Origin: Firmicutes bacterium TM09-10
Lineage (GTDB): Bacteria > Bacillota > Clostridia > Lachnospirales > Lachnospiraceae
NCBI GenBank assembly: GCA_003481005.1
Contig: QUKC01000004.1
Span: 89,378 to 153,377 of the forward strand
Length of the DNA stretch: 64,000 bases
Direction: 5' to 3'
Within the stretch, counting starts at the first letter, position 1, and each line of letters begins with the position of its first letter. A program made the position numbers and the translations under genes. Positions 7,856 through 14,940 of the stretch are shown piece after piece. The notes beneath the pieces are model-generated. The model was not told the DNA's origin. It worked only from the letters and a program-made list of their open reading frames with translations, and made no database searches.

Positions 7856-8317
7856 ATGGAAAATTATCAGACAGATCAGTCTTTTCAGAAACAGTATGAA
7901 AAATATGTCAAACAGGTGACGCCGACACACAATCTTGCATTGCAGATGCTGCATGCATTTGTGACGGGCGGTGCAATCTGCACGGTAGGACAGATTATTT
8001 TGAACGTTGCGAAGTCAAACGGATTGGACGATGCGGCAGCAGGAAGCGTGTGTGCGATTCTGCTCGTTCTGGCAAGCGCACTTCTGACTGGCTTTAACAT
8101 TTATCCGTCTCTGGTAAAGTGGGGCGGGGCGGGGGCGCTGGTTCCGATTACCGGTTTTGCCAATTCCGTAGCTGCCCCGGCGATTGAATTTCAGAAGGAG
8201 GGACAGGTATTCGGAATCGGCTGCAAAATCTTTACGATCGCCGGACCGGTTATTTTGTACGGAATTTTCGTCAGCTGGGTGCTTGGACTGATCGGATGGA
8301 TCGGTTCGCTTTTATAA
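7856..8317 (+). CDS. spoVAC: Stage V sporulation protein AC
   Basis: 153 aa with four or five membrane helices. The SpoVAC-type mechanosensitive DPA channel is recognised by FVTGGAICTVGQII, ALLTGFNIYPSL, GAGALVPITGFANSVAAPAIEF and QVFGIGCKIFTIAGPVILYG. The ATG at 7856 follows GGAAAGGA; an upstream in-frame ATG at 7733 lies inside spoVAB and has no Shine-Dalgarno. spoVAD and spoVAE, which usually follow, are absent here; repeats and a convergent MATE gene follow instead. Confidence 0.92.
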   Translation: MENYQTDQSFQKQYEKYVKQVTPTHNLALQMLHAFVTGGAICTVGQIILNVAKSNGLDDAAAGSVCAILLVLASALLTGFNIYPSLVKWGGAGALVPITGFANSVAAPAIEFQKEGQVFGIGCKIFTIAGPVILYGIFVSWVLGLIGWIGSLL

Positions 8318-8345
8318 TTTTCCTGCGAGCAGGGAATCAGTCTGC
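8318..8345 (+). repeat. Half copy of the CTGCGAGCAG hairpin repeat after spoVAC
   Basis: CCTGCGAGCAGGGAATCAGT resembles the core of the large hairpin at 8466-8524, including the following AGTCTG. It follows the spoVAC stop and may end that operon. Confidence 0.5.
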
Positions 8346-8385
8346 AAAATGCTGCGGGGGAATGTTGTTGAAACGATGCCGTTCA

Positions 8386-8465
8386 CCCGCGCCATTCGCA
8401 AAATCGCAGCTTCGCTGCTCCCCGCTGCTTCGCAGCTTCTTTTGCTCATGAAATGGCGCTCCCCT
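8386..8465 (+). repeat. Dispersed repeat C, copy 1
   Basis: About 80 bases starting CCCGCGCCATTCGCAAAA and ending GGCGCTCCC match the reverse complement of 61530-61609 with only about a dozen differences. It contains small stems (GCAGC-TTC-GCTGC, GCTGC-TTC-GCAGC). A large hairpin adjoins it in both copies. No coding sequence is supported here. Confidence 0.8.
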
Positions 8466-8524
8466 CGTGCCTTCTTACAGACTGATTTTCCTGCGAGCAG
8501 GAAATCAGTCTGTAAGAAGGCACG
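8466..8524. repeat. Large 28-bp hairpin between convergent genes
   Basis: The left arm 8466-8494 and right arm 8497-8524 pair almost perfectly (one extra T) around a two-base loop; the core is CCTGC-GA-GCAGG. It sits just after the end of the MATE gene and faces spoVAC, so it may block transcription in both directions, although no T-run follows. The homologous hairpin beside copy 2 has a different outer stem but the same tip. Confidence 0.8.
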
Positions 8525-8531
8525 GGTGAAC

Positions 8532-9893
8532 TTAGTCGATCACATGGTGCTGCAGCCACTTGCGGGAGTGGAAGCGGAGCATGAAAACGACCGCGCGCAC
8601 GCTCCAGTCCGCGAACATGCCGATCCAAACCGCGATGGGACCGAAGCCACAGAAGCGGCATAAAAAGATGCACAGGCTTACCCGGCACAGCCACATGCTG
8701 GCGCAGGAGGTAATCATGGAAAACTTCACATCGCCGGCTGCGCGCATGCCGTAGGCGGGAATAAAGGAAAGCACCCACGAAATCGGTTTGGTGATGGTAA
8801 TAAATGAGACCATCTGCAGGCAGAGGCGGGCGCTTTCTGCTTCCATGCCGCCGAGGATAGTGACAGGCTTTGCGAGCAGATAGACGACGGCACAGGAGAT
8901 GAGGATGACGATTTCCGAAAGCCAGGACAGCCTTTTGATGTAATAAATCGCTTCATCTTTCCGCTTTGCACCGATACACTGACCGACGACGGTCATCAGT
9001 CCGATGCCGACACCCATGGCGGCGATTCCGTTTAACGCCTCCAGGATACTGGTCATTGCCTGCGCAGCGATGGCAACCGTACCGAGAGTGGAGACGGTTG
9101 ACTGAATGGCGAGCTTACCGAACTGGAACATGCTGTTCTCAATTCCGGATGGAATACCGATGAATAAAACGCGTTTGATCAAAGACCAGTCCGGACGGAT
9201 AGAAAAGTAGTTGCGTACATAAATCTGTTCTGCAGGGTTTCTCAGCTGCCAGATCACGACGATCGCACAGAAAATACGGGAAACCAAGGTGGAAATTGCC
9301 GCGCCGGCGACGCCCATGCCAAAGACGAAGATCAGGATCGCATTTCCTCCGATATTTAAGAAGTTGGAAAGGATGGAAATCGTCATAGGCCCTTTGGTGT
9401 TGTTTTGTGCACGCAGAATGGAAGCACCTGCATCGTATAGACCGATGAATGGGAACGACAAAAGCGTGAAGAAAAAGTAAATCTGGGAGTTTGCCATAAC
9501 GTCCGTGTCTACAGTGCCGAAAATCAGACGAAGCAGCGGAAAACGGAAGATCAGGCATAAAAGCGACAGCGAACAGGAAAGGACGAGCATAACGAAAAGC
9601 ACCTGCTCTGCGGAACGCTTCGCCTTTTTCAGGTTCTGACTGCCGAGGTACTGGGAGCAGAGGATCGCGCCGCCTGCCGCCAGCGCGGAGAGCGCCTGAA
9701 TCACTAAAATGTTGATTGCATCAACGAGAGAAACTGCGGAAATTGCAGCGGAGCCGACGTTGCTGACCATCATCGTGTCGGCGGTTCCCATTAGGGAAGA
9801 CAGAAGCTGCTCGACCATGATGGGGACAAGCAGCGTCCGAAGCTGTTTATTGGTGAAAAGATGTTGCGTTGTTGTTTGTTTTTTTGTGTTCAC
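8532..9893 (-). CDS. MATE-family multidrug exporter
   Basis: Polytopic exporter of the multidrug and toxin extrusion family with twelve predicted helices, driven by Na+ or H+. Characteristic segments are LLVPIMVEQLLSSLMGTADTMMVSNVG and, in the second half, GIPSGIENSMFQFGKLAIQ. The GTG at 9893 (MNTKKQTTTQHLF..., 453 aa) is preferred because AGGAGG lies about 14 bases before it; a longer in-frame ATG at 9959 lacks a Shine-Dalgarno. It converges on spoVAC. Substrate unknown. Confidence 0.85.
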   Translation of the reverse strand: MNTKKQTTTQHLFTNKQLRTLLVPIMVEQLLSSLMGTADTMMVSNVGSAAISAVSLVDAINILVIQALSALAAGGAILCSQYLGSQNLKKAKRSAEQVLFVMLVLSCSLSLLCLIFRFPLLRLIFGTVDTDVMANSQIYFFFTLLSFPFIGLYDAGASILRAQNNTKGPMTISILSNFLNIGGNAILIFVFGMGVAGAAISTLVSRIFCAIVVIWQLRNPAEQIYVRNYFSIRPDWSLIKRVLFIGIPSGIENSMFQFGKLAIQSTVSTLGTVAIAAQAMTSILEALNGIAAMGVGIGLMTVVGQCIGAKRKDEAIYYIKRLSWLSEIVILISCAVVYLLAKPVTILGGMEAESARLCLQMVSFITITKPISWVLSFIPAYGMRAAGDVKFSMITSCASMWLCRVSLCIFLCRFCGFGPIAVWIGMFADWSVRAVVFMLRFHSRKWLQHHVID

Positions 9894-10076
9894 GAAAAAA
9901 TCATGCGCCTCCTGAAATATTGGAAAAATCTGCGGAAAATAAAAAACCTTCTGTATCATAGCAGAAAATAAAATGGATGAAAATAGGGAAAACAGCTCAT
10001 TTTTTACAGAAGAAGAATGTCTTTTATGCTGTTAGAAAAACTACAGATGTGGTAAGATGAAAAAGATACTACTGTG

Positions 10077-10101
10077 GCACCCTTCCGGGAAAGAGTGCCG
10101 G
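10077..10101 (+). repeat. Imperfect hairpin in leader of PTS IIC gene
   Basis: GGCAC...GTGCC with inner CTT/AAG pairing, between the divergent MATE gene and the PTS gene. There is no T-run. Function unknown. Confidence 0.3.
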
Positions 10102-10142
10102 CAGAAAGTGGATGAAAAATCCGGAGACATGAGGGATGAGAG

Positions 10143-11228
10143 ATGAATGAGAAAGTACAACAGACAAAAACCGGAAATGCGCTGCAGCGTTTCCTGAAAC
10201 GGAAAAACATTATTTTTTCGGCAAAACGTTATGGAATCGATGCGCTGGGTGCGATGGCGCAGGGATTGTTTGCGTCGCTTTTGATCGGCACAATTATCGG
10301 AACGCTGGGAGAGCAGATCGGAAGTCAGGTGCTGGTGGACGCCGGAGGCTTTGCAAAAAGCGTGGCCGGACCGGCGATGGCAATTTCGATCGGCTATGCA
10401 CTGCAGGCACCGCAGCTGGTATTATTTTCCCTGCTTGCAGTCGGGGCGGCAGCCAATTCGCTGGGCGGGGCGGGCGGACCGCTTGCAGTTTTGATCGTTG
10501 CGATTGTGGCGGCGGAATGCGGCAAGGCGGTTTCCAAGGAAACGAAGATTGATATTTTAGTCACGCCTCTGGTGACAATCCTTTCCGGAGTGCTGCTGTC
10601 GATGTGGTGTGCGCCGACAATCGGAGCTGCTGCGAGCGCAGTCGGAAGCCTGATCATGTGGGCGACGGAGCTGCAGCCGTTCTTTATGGGTATTTTGGTA
10701 TCGGTTATTGTAGGTGTTGCGCTGACGCTGCCGATCAGCTCTGCAGCGATTTGCGCGGCGCTGAACTTAACCGGGCTTGCCGGGGGTGCGGCAGTTGCGG
10801 GCTGCTGTGCGCAGATGGTCGGCTTTGCGGCGATGAGTTTCAAAGAAAACAAGTGGAGCGGACTAATTTCTCAGGGATTGGGCACAAGTATGCTGCAGAT
10901 GGGCAATATCGTAAAAAATCCGCGCATCTGGATTCCACCGACGCTGGCGGCAGCCATCACCGGACCGATTGCGACCTGTCTGTTCCGGCTTCAGATGAAC
11001 GGACCCGCAGTTTCCTCCGGAATGGGAACCTGCGGACTGGTGGGACAGATCGGCGTTTATACCGGCTGGCTGGAAGAAATTGCAGCGGGCAGTCGGAGTC
11101 AGATTACAGCGTTTGACTGGATCGGCATGATCTTGATCTGCTTCGTGCTTCCGGCGGTGCTGAGCTTGGTGTTTGGGCAGATTTTAAGAAAAATCGGCTG
11201 GATCAAAGAAGATGACCTGAAGCTGTAA
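10143..11228 (+). CDS. PfoR-like PTS sugar transporter subunit IIC
   Basis: 361-aa polytopic membrane protein of the PTS EIIC-2/PfoR type. It is rich in Gly-Ala helices (GIDALGAMAQGLFASLLIGTIIGTLGEQIG, SIGYALQAPQLVLFSLLAVGAAANSLGGAGGPLAVL) and has the conserved NGPAVSSGMGTCGLVGQIG segment. These proteins lack the IIA and IIB phosphotransfer domains and none is encoded nearby, so transport of a sugar is only inferred. The neighbouring glycosidase-like gene 84 bases downstream suggests a carbohydrate context. Confidence 0.8.
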   Translation: MNEKVQQTKTGNALQRFLKRKNIIFSAKRYGIDALGAMAQGLFASLLIGTIIGTLGEQIGSQVLVDAGGFAKSVAGPAMAISIGYALQAPQLVLFSLLAVGAAANSLGGAGGPLAVLIVAIVAAECGKAVSKETKIDILVTPLVTILSGVLLSMWCAPTIGAAASAVGSLIMWATELQPFFMGILVSVIVGVALTLPISSAAICAALNLTGLAGGAAVAGCCAQMVGFAAMSFKENKWSGLISQGLGTSMLQMGNIVKNPRIWIPPTLAAAITGPIATCLFRLQMNGPAVSSGMGTCGLVGQIGVYTGWLEEIAAGSRSQITAFDWIGMILICFVLPAVLSLVFGQILRKIGWIKEDDLKL

Positions 11229-11242
11229 AGCATTTGGACAAG

Positions 11243-11290
11243 AATGCAGCATTCAGATAAAAGCGTTATCAGAGGAAAGACTGCTGCATT
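11243..11290 (+). repeat. Structured leader before the glycosidase-like gene
   Basis: AATGCAGCA (11243-11251) pairs with TGCTGCATT (11282-11290), enclosing a second stem GATAA...TTATC (11256-11270). There is no T-run, and AAGGAGGG follows directly, so this may be a folded 5' leader rather than a terminator. Confidence 0.5.
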
Positions 11291-11311
11291 TACGGCAGAA
11301 AAGGAGGGTAT

Positions 11312-13438
11312 ATGATTTCTGAAAAAAAGAGCGGGGCGCCGTACTTAAACGTCTGGTTCGGCAATTTTTACCGGCCGGCGTATGACGATGAGGCATTTGT
11401 CGCAGAGGGGATGGAGCTGTTAAAAAAGTTCGGCTTCAACAGTGTTTTGCTGGATTCCAAGGACTGGGAGGATTTTCGGGAGCGCTATGGGGGAAAGCCT
11501 GCGAGCCAGTTTGTTGGCATGCAGGAGTTTATGATGGAGCAGATCAAAAAGCAGGGGATGAGTCATACATTTCTGGCGATTTATCTGAATGCGGATAATC
11601 TGTACCCGAATATTCGTTTCAGCCCGCCGGTGTTCGGGGAATCTGTTGTGACGGCAAAAGGCAAGGACGGCCGCTGGTATCGTTATTGGTCGGAGAAAGC
11701 TCAGGAGACGATGACGGAGCACGTTTCGCAGCTTTTAGAGATGTACGGCGAAAATATGACCCGGATCGAAGTGGACGGGGAAGAAAAAAAGCCGCTGTGC
11801 AGCATGTGGGATCCGGTCGTTGCACCGAGCTTCGATGAGGATGGAAAAAAGCGCTACCGCAGCTGGCTTGAAAAGCGTTATAACGGAGATATTGAAACCT
11901 TTAACCGTTTCTACAAAACGGAAGCAAACAGCTTTGAAACCATCGAACCCGAGCAATATTGGTTTGAACTGCGTTATCCTGGAAAAAATGGTTTTTCGGA
12001 AAAAGAGCTGAAAGACCGGGACGAAAAATGCCGCGTATGGATGGACAACCAGCGCTGGAAAAGCGACGAGCTGGTGCTTTATTTTGAAGCGATGCAGAAA
12101 AAGCTCCATGCACTTGATCCGCAGCTGTATCTGTGCCCGGATTTGAGCCAGTGGGGATATTTTTTGAACGTGGATGGAAGCTTTTTAACCGGTGCAGGGC
12201 TTTCTGATCTGTGGGATACGGCGGTGCGAGGCGCTGATTTTTACCGGATTGCCCCGTATGTGGATGCAGCGCATTTTATTTCTGTGCCGGTGCTTCCAAA
12301 CGGAGACCCGGACTGCTATGTGACAGCATGTCAACATAGCATGATGCGGAATATGAATCGTGGCAGATCCTTTGTCGGCGGCATTTACTGGGGAAGATTT
12401 GTTTATAATGACCTGTATGCGTGGATTTCTCCATGTGAGGCGGTCGCCTCGATGGCGGCGTCCGGAGCCTCCGGATATGCGTCTTACGGCATGTGCGGAT
12501 TAGACGACGGCGGTGTGTTACACCGGATGCCGGAAGCGTTCTGCAGGTCTTTAGAAGAAGGCAACCGCTGGTGGAAAGAGGTTGTTATGAGGCTCGGAGT
12601 GAGAAAGGCTGCAAAGGCAGCAGTGCTGTTCCCGTCTGCGATGGCGCTGGCAGAGACGTTTGGCACGGAGCACAATCATGACAGGCGGCTGGATCTTCTG
12701 GGCTGGTATAAGGCGTTGGAGGACTGGCAGATCGATGTCGACGTTGTAGATGGCAGTATTTTCAAGGATCAGACGGCAGATCAGTACGAGGTGCTCGTGC
12801 TTGCGGCAAATGATTGCTATGCCCTTGACCCGGATTCTGAACTGGAGCAGGGCATTGCAGCGTGGGTAAAAAATGGCGGAATGCTGCTGCACGGACCGAT
12901 GGACTTTCTTGCACAGGCGAGCGTTGGCAGCAGCTGCCTTTTCCATGAAAAGGATGCGTTTAAGTGCAGCGGCGAAAAGGGGATGCTGACCGGAACGCAG
13001 TTTGGCAGCTTCGAGGAGGAAAACGCCGACGTGCTCGCAGTCTGGGAAACGGACGAAAAGCCTGCGATTGTCAAACGCACATTTGGGAAGGGAACCGTTT
13101 GCGAAATCGGATTTTTCTACGGCTTTGAATACACCGGCAGAATCGCACCGCACGTTCCGCTGACGCAGCGTAATAACGAGCTGTACCCTTTGACCATGCT
13201 GAAAAAAGATCCCGTAGGGATGCTTCTGGAAGAAAAATTCGGCACGACACTGACCCGGAAAAAGGGCGTTGAGCGCGCAGAATTTGAAAACGGTACGGTC
13301 ATCGTCAACCACAGCTCCTATCCGTGCAGAATCGATGAACCCGGAACACGCTATTTCCAGAATCCCGAACTGTACCAGGATTTGGGCAGCAAAATCCTGC
13401 TTCCACATATGGGAGTTTTTATCGAGAGGAAAGTTTGA
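11312..13438 (+). CDS. Glycosidase-like TIM-barrel protein with GATase-like domain (GH42-like layout)
   Basis: 708 aa. The N-terminal part (about 1-420) reads as a clan-A beta/alpha barrel (LNVWFGNFYRPAYDDEAFVAEGMELLKKFGFNSVLLD; YRSWLEKRYNGDIETFNRFY, close to the GH42 segment after the acid/base). The middle (about 430-570) resembles the GATase-like domain of GH42 enzymes (AAWVKNGGMLLHGPMDF), and the C-terminus a small beta domain. At the usual Asn-Glu acid/base position I read MWDPVVAP, so the family assignment and activity are uncertain. There is no signal peptide. The start follows AAGGAGGG. The neighbour is a PTS IIC-like protein. Confidence 0.6.
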   Translation: MISEKKSGAPYLNVWFGNFYRPAYDDEAFVAEGMELLKKFGFNSVLLDSKDWEDFRERYGGKPASQFVGMQEFMMEQIKKQGMSHTFLAIYLNADNLYPNIRFSPPVFGESVVTAKGKDGRWYRYWSEKAQETMTEHVSQLLEMYGENMTRIEVDGEEKKPLCSMWDPVVAPSFDEDGKKRYRSWLEKRYNGDIETFNRFYKTEANSFETIEPEQYWFELRYPGKNGFSEKELKDRDEKCRVWMDNQRWKSDELVLYFEAMQKKLHALDPQLYLCPDLSQWGYFLNVDGSFLTGAGLSDLWDTAVRGADFYRIAPYVDAAHFISVPVLPNGDPDCYVTACQHSMMRNMNRGRSFVGGIYWGRFVYNDLYAWISPCEAVASMAASGASGYASYGMCGLDDGGVLHRMPEAFCRSLEEGNRWWKEVVMRLGVRKAAKAAVLFPSAMALAETFGTEHNHDRRLDLLGWYKALEDWQIDVDVVDGSIFKDQTADQYEVLVLAANDCYALDPDSELEQGIAAWVKNGGMLLHGPMDFLAQASVGSSCLFHEKDAFKCSGEKGMLTGTQFGSFEEENADVLAVWETDEKPAIVKRTFGKGTVCEIGFFYGFEYTGRIAPHVPLTQRNNELYPLTMLKKDPVGMLLEEKFGTTLTRKKGVERAEFENGTVIVNHSSYPCRIDEPGTRYFQNPELYQDLGSKILLPHMGVFIERKV

Positions 13439-13475
13439 AAAATTTTTTAAACTTTTCAGAGTGTGCTGCCGCGCG

Positions 13476-13504
13476 TTGACTTCTCGATGGAAGATCGTTA
13501 TAAT
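13476..13504 (+). promoter_or_regulatory. Strong SigA promoter upstream of prsA
   Basis: TTGACT (13476-13481), 17-base spacer, TATAAT (13499-13504). The start point would fall inside the hairpin that ends the preceding gene. Confidence 0.7.
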
Positions 13505-13533
13505 AAAGACCACGGCTTTTGCTGTGGTCTTTC
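13505..13533 (+). terminator. Terminator hairpin after the glycosidase-like gene
   Basis: AAAGACCACGGC-TTTT-GCTGTGGTCTTT, with TTTC following. It directly abuts both the upstream -10 box and palindrome A copy 1. Confidence 0.7.
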
Positions 13534-13567
13534 TTATCGTACAGAAAACTTCGTTTCCATACGATAA
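13534..13567 (+). repeat. Terminator-linked palindrome A, copy 1
   Basis: TTATCGTA...TACGATAA with inner GAAAAC-TTC-GTTTCC (one mismatch). It begins in the T-run of the preceding terminator. Further copies: 17121, 28789, 30910 and 34641, all in this orientation and all directly after terminators. Confidence 0.85.
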
Positions 13568-13620
13568 GAAACGCGCTGCAAAGATGCGCACTCCTATAAA
13601 AATAGAAAGTTGAGAAATTG

Positions 13621-14631
13621 ATGATAAATAAAAAAACAAAATTTTGTAAAGCTGCAGCGCTTCTGGGCGCGGCTGTTATGATGATTTCTGCGCTGGCAGG
13701 CTGCGGGAAAAATACGAAGGTCGTTCTGACGGCGGGTCTGAAAAAGAACGAGGTATTCCGGATTTCGAGTGCATCTTGTATGCTGCCGGAGGTGATGGTA
13801 TATCTGACGAACATGCAGAATCAGTATGAATCCGTCTATGGAAGCCAGATCTGGAACGCTTCCGACGGACAGCTTTCGCTGGAGCAGGAGGAACGGGAAC
13901 AGGTGTTGACGCAGCTGGCAAGAATTAAGGTGATGAACCTGCTCGCCCAGAAAAAAGAAGTGACGCTGGATGATAAGGAAAAGGAGCGCGCGGCAGCGGC
14001 GGGCAGGGAATATTTTACTTCCTTGAACAGCGCGGAGGTGACGGCGCTCAACGTGACGCAGGATCTGATTACGAAGATGTATGAAGAGTATGCGCTCGCG
14101 GAAAAGGTTTATCAGACGATTGTAGAAAATGTCAATCCGGAGGTAAGCGACGATGAAGCGCGCACCATCACGGTAGATATGATCAGGGTCAGCAGTTCTG
14201 CAAAAGCTTCCCAGGTGCTTGGCAAGGCAAAGGAAGAGGGTGTGGATTTTGAGACGCTTGCGCAGGCGGAGAGCGAGGACCAAACGGTGACGCAGTCGTT
14301 TGGAAAAGGCGAGGTTTCGGAAGAACTGGAAAAGGCGGCGTTTAATCTCGGCAAGGACGAAATCAGCGACGTGGTGGAATCAGACGGAAGTTACTATATT
14401 TTAAAATGTATCAGCACGTTCGATGAGGCACAGACCAAAGCAAATAAGGAAAAAATAGTAAAACAGCGCCAGAGCGAGGCATTCGATACGGAATATACGG
14501 CGTTTGAGCAGACATTGGTACGTCAGCTCAACGAGGAACTCTGGAATTCCGTCACGATGATTCATCAGGACGATGTCAAAACTTCCAGCTTTTTTGAAGT
14601 ATACCAGATGTATTTCCAGCATCAGGAGTGA
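13621..14631 (+). CDS. prsA: PrsA-like peptidyl-prolyl isomerase lipoprotein
   Basis: 336-aa extracytoplasmic foldase. A lipoprotein signal has lipobox LAGC with Cys28. A SurA/PrsA-type helical N-domain follows, and a parvulin domain covers about 180-275 (VDMIRVSSSAKASQVLGKAKEEGVDFETLAQAES, then FGKGEVSEELEKAAFNLGKDEISDVVESDGSYYILKC). The ATG at 13621 is taken rather than the TTG one codon before. The Shine-Dalgarno is weak. Likely driven by the promoter at 13476. Confidence 0.88.
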   Translation: MINKKTKFCKAAALLGAAVMMISALAGCGKNTKVVLTAGLKKNEVFRISSASCMLPEVMVYLTNMQNQYESVYGSQIWNASDGQLSLEQEEREQVLTQLARIKVMNLLAQKKEVTLDDKEKERAAAAGREYFTSLNSAEVTALNVTQDLITKMYEEYALAEKVYQTIVENVNPEVSDDEARTITVDMIRVSSSAKASQVLGKAKEEGVDFETLAQAESEDQTVTQSFGKGEVSEELEKAAFNLGKDEISDVVESDGSYYILKCISTFDEAQTKANKEKIVKQRQSEAFDTEYTAFEQTLVRQLNEELWNSVTMIHQDDVKTSSFFEVYQMYFQHQE

Positions 14632-14672
14632 GCAGGAATAGCCAGGCATTCCGGCAGGACGTCGCGCTTCCG

Positions 14673-14756
14673 GCTTATGAAAACTGCCCTGTCGGACGCT
14701 GCGTTTCAGCTTATGAAAACTGCCCGACAGTGCGTTGCTCCCCTGTTTATGAAAAA
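14673..14756 (+). repeat. 36-bp tandem repeat, 2.3 units
   Basis: GCTTATGAAAACTGCCC starts at 14673 and again at 14709, and GTTTATGAAAAA at 14745, giving an exact 36-base period. CTGTCGG (14689-14695) and CCGACAG (14724-14730) in adjacent units can pair. It lies between prsA and the htpG control region and has no coding support. Confidence 0.7.
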
Positions 14757-14804
14757 TTTAGAATTGCCAAAAACGCGGCAACCATACGGGTTTTCAAAGA
14801 ATTA

Positions 14805-14831
14805 TTAGCACTCAGTCAAAATGAGTGCTAA
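14805..14831 (+). promoter_or_regulatory. CIRCE element (HrcA operator) upstream of htpG
   Basis: Perfect TTAGCACTC-N9-GAGTGCTAA. It lies seven bases upstream of the -35 box of the htpG promoter, so HrcA repression of htpG is expected. Confidence 0.95.
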
Positions 14832-14838
14832 TTTTTTA

Positions 14839-14867
14839 TTGACTTTTTGAAACGACAGGACTACACT
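14839..14867 (+). promoter_or_regulatory. SigA promoter of htpG
   Basis: TTGACT (14839-14844), 17-base spacer, TACACT (14862-14867), directly downstream of the CIRCE element. Confidence 0.8.
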
Positions 14868-14940
14868 ATGGGTAAAGCCTGGAGGAAAGCTTCTCCGGGC
14901 ATCTGAAAACGAACTGAGAAAGAAAGGATCGTGATATTTC

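Noticed and set aside
8349..8663. 104-aa ORF on the plus strand
   Set aside because: It runs through repeat C and the large hairpin and into the MATE gene antisense; no Shine-Dalgarno and no domain.
12551..13639. 362-aa ORF on the minus strand
   Set aside because: Antisense to the glycosidase-like gene; its Cys- and His-rich, low-similarity product is typical of shadow frames.
14673..14756. CRISPR array
   Set aside because: The 36-bp period resembles a repeat length, but the units are contiguous and degenerate, with no distinct spacers, and there are no cas genes.
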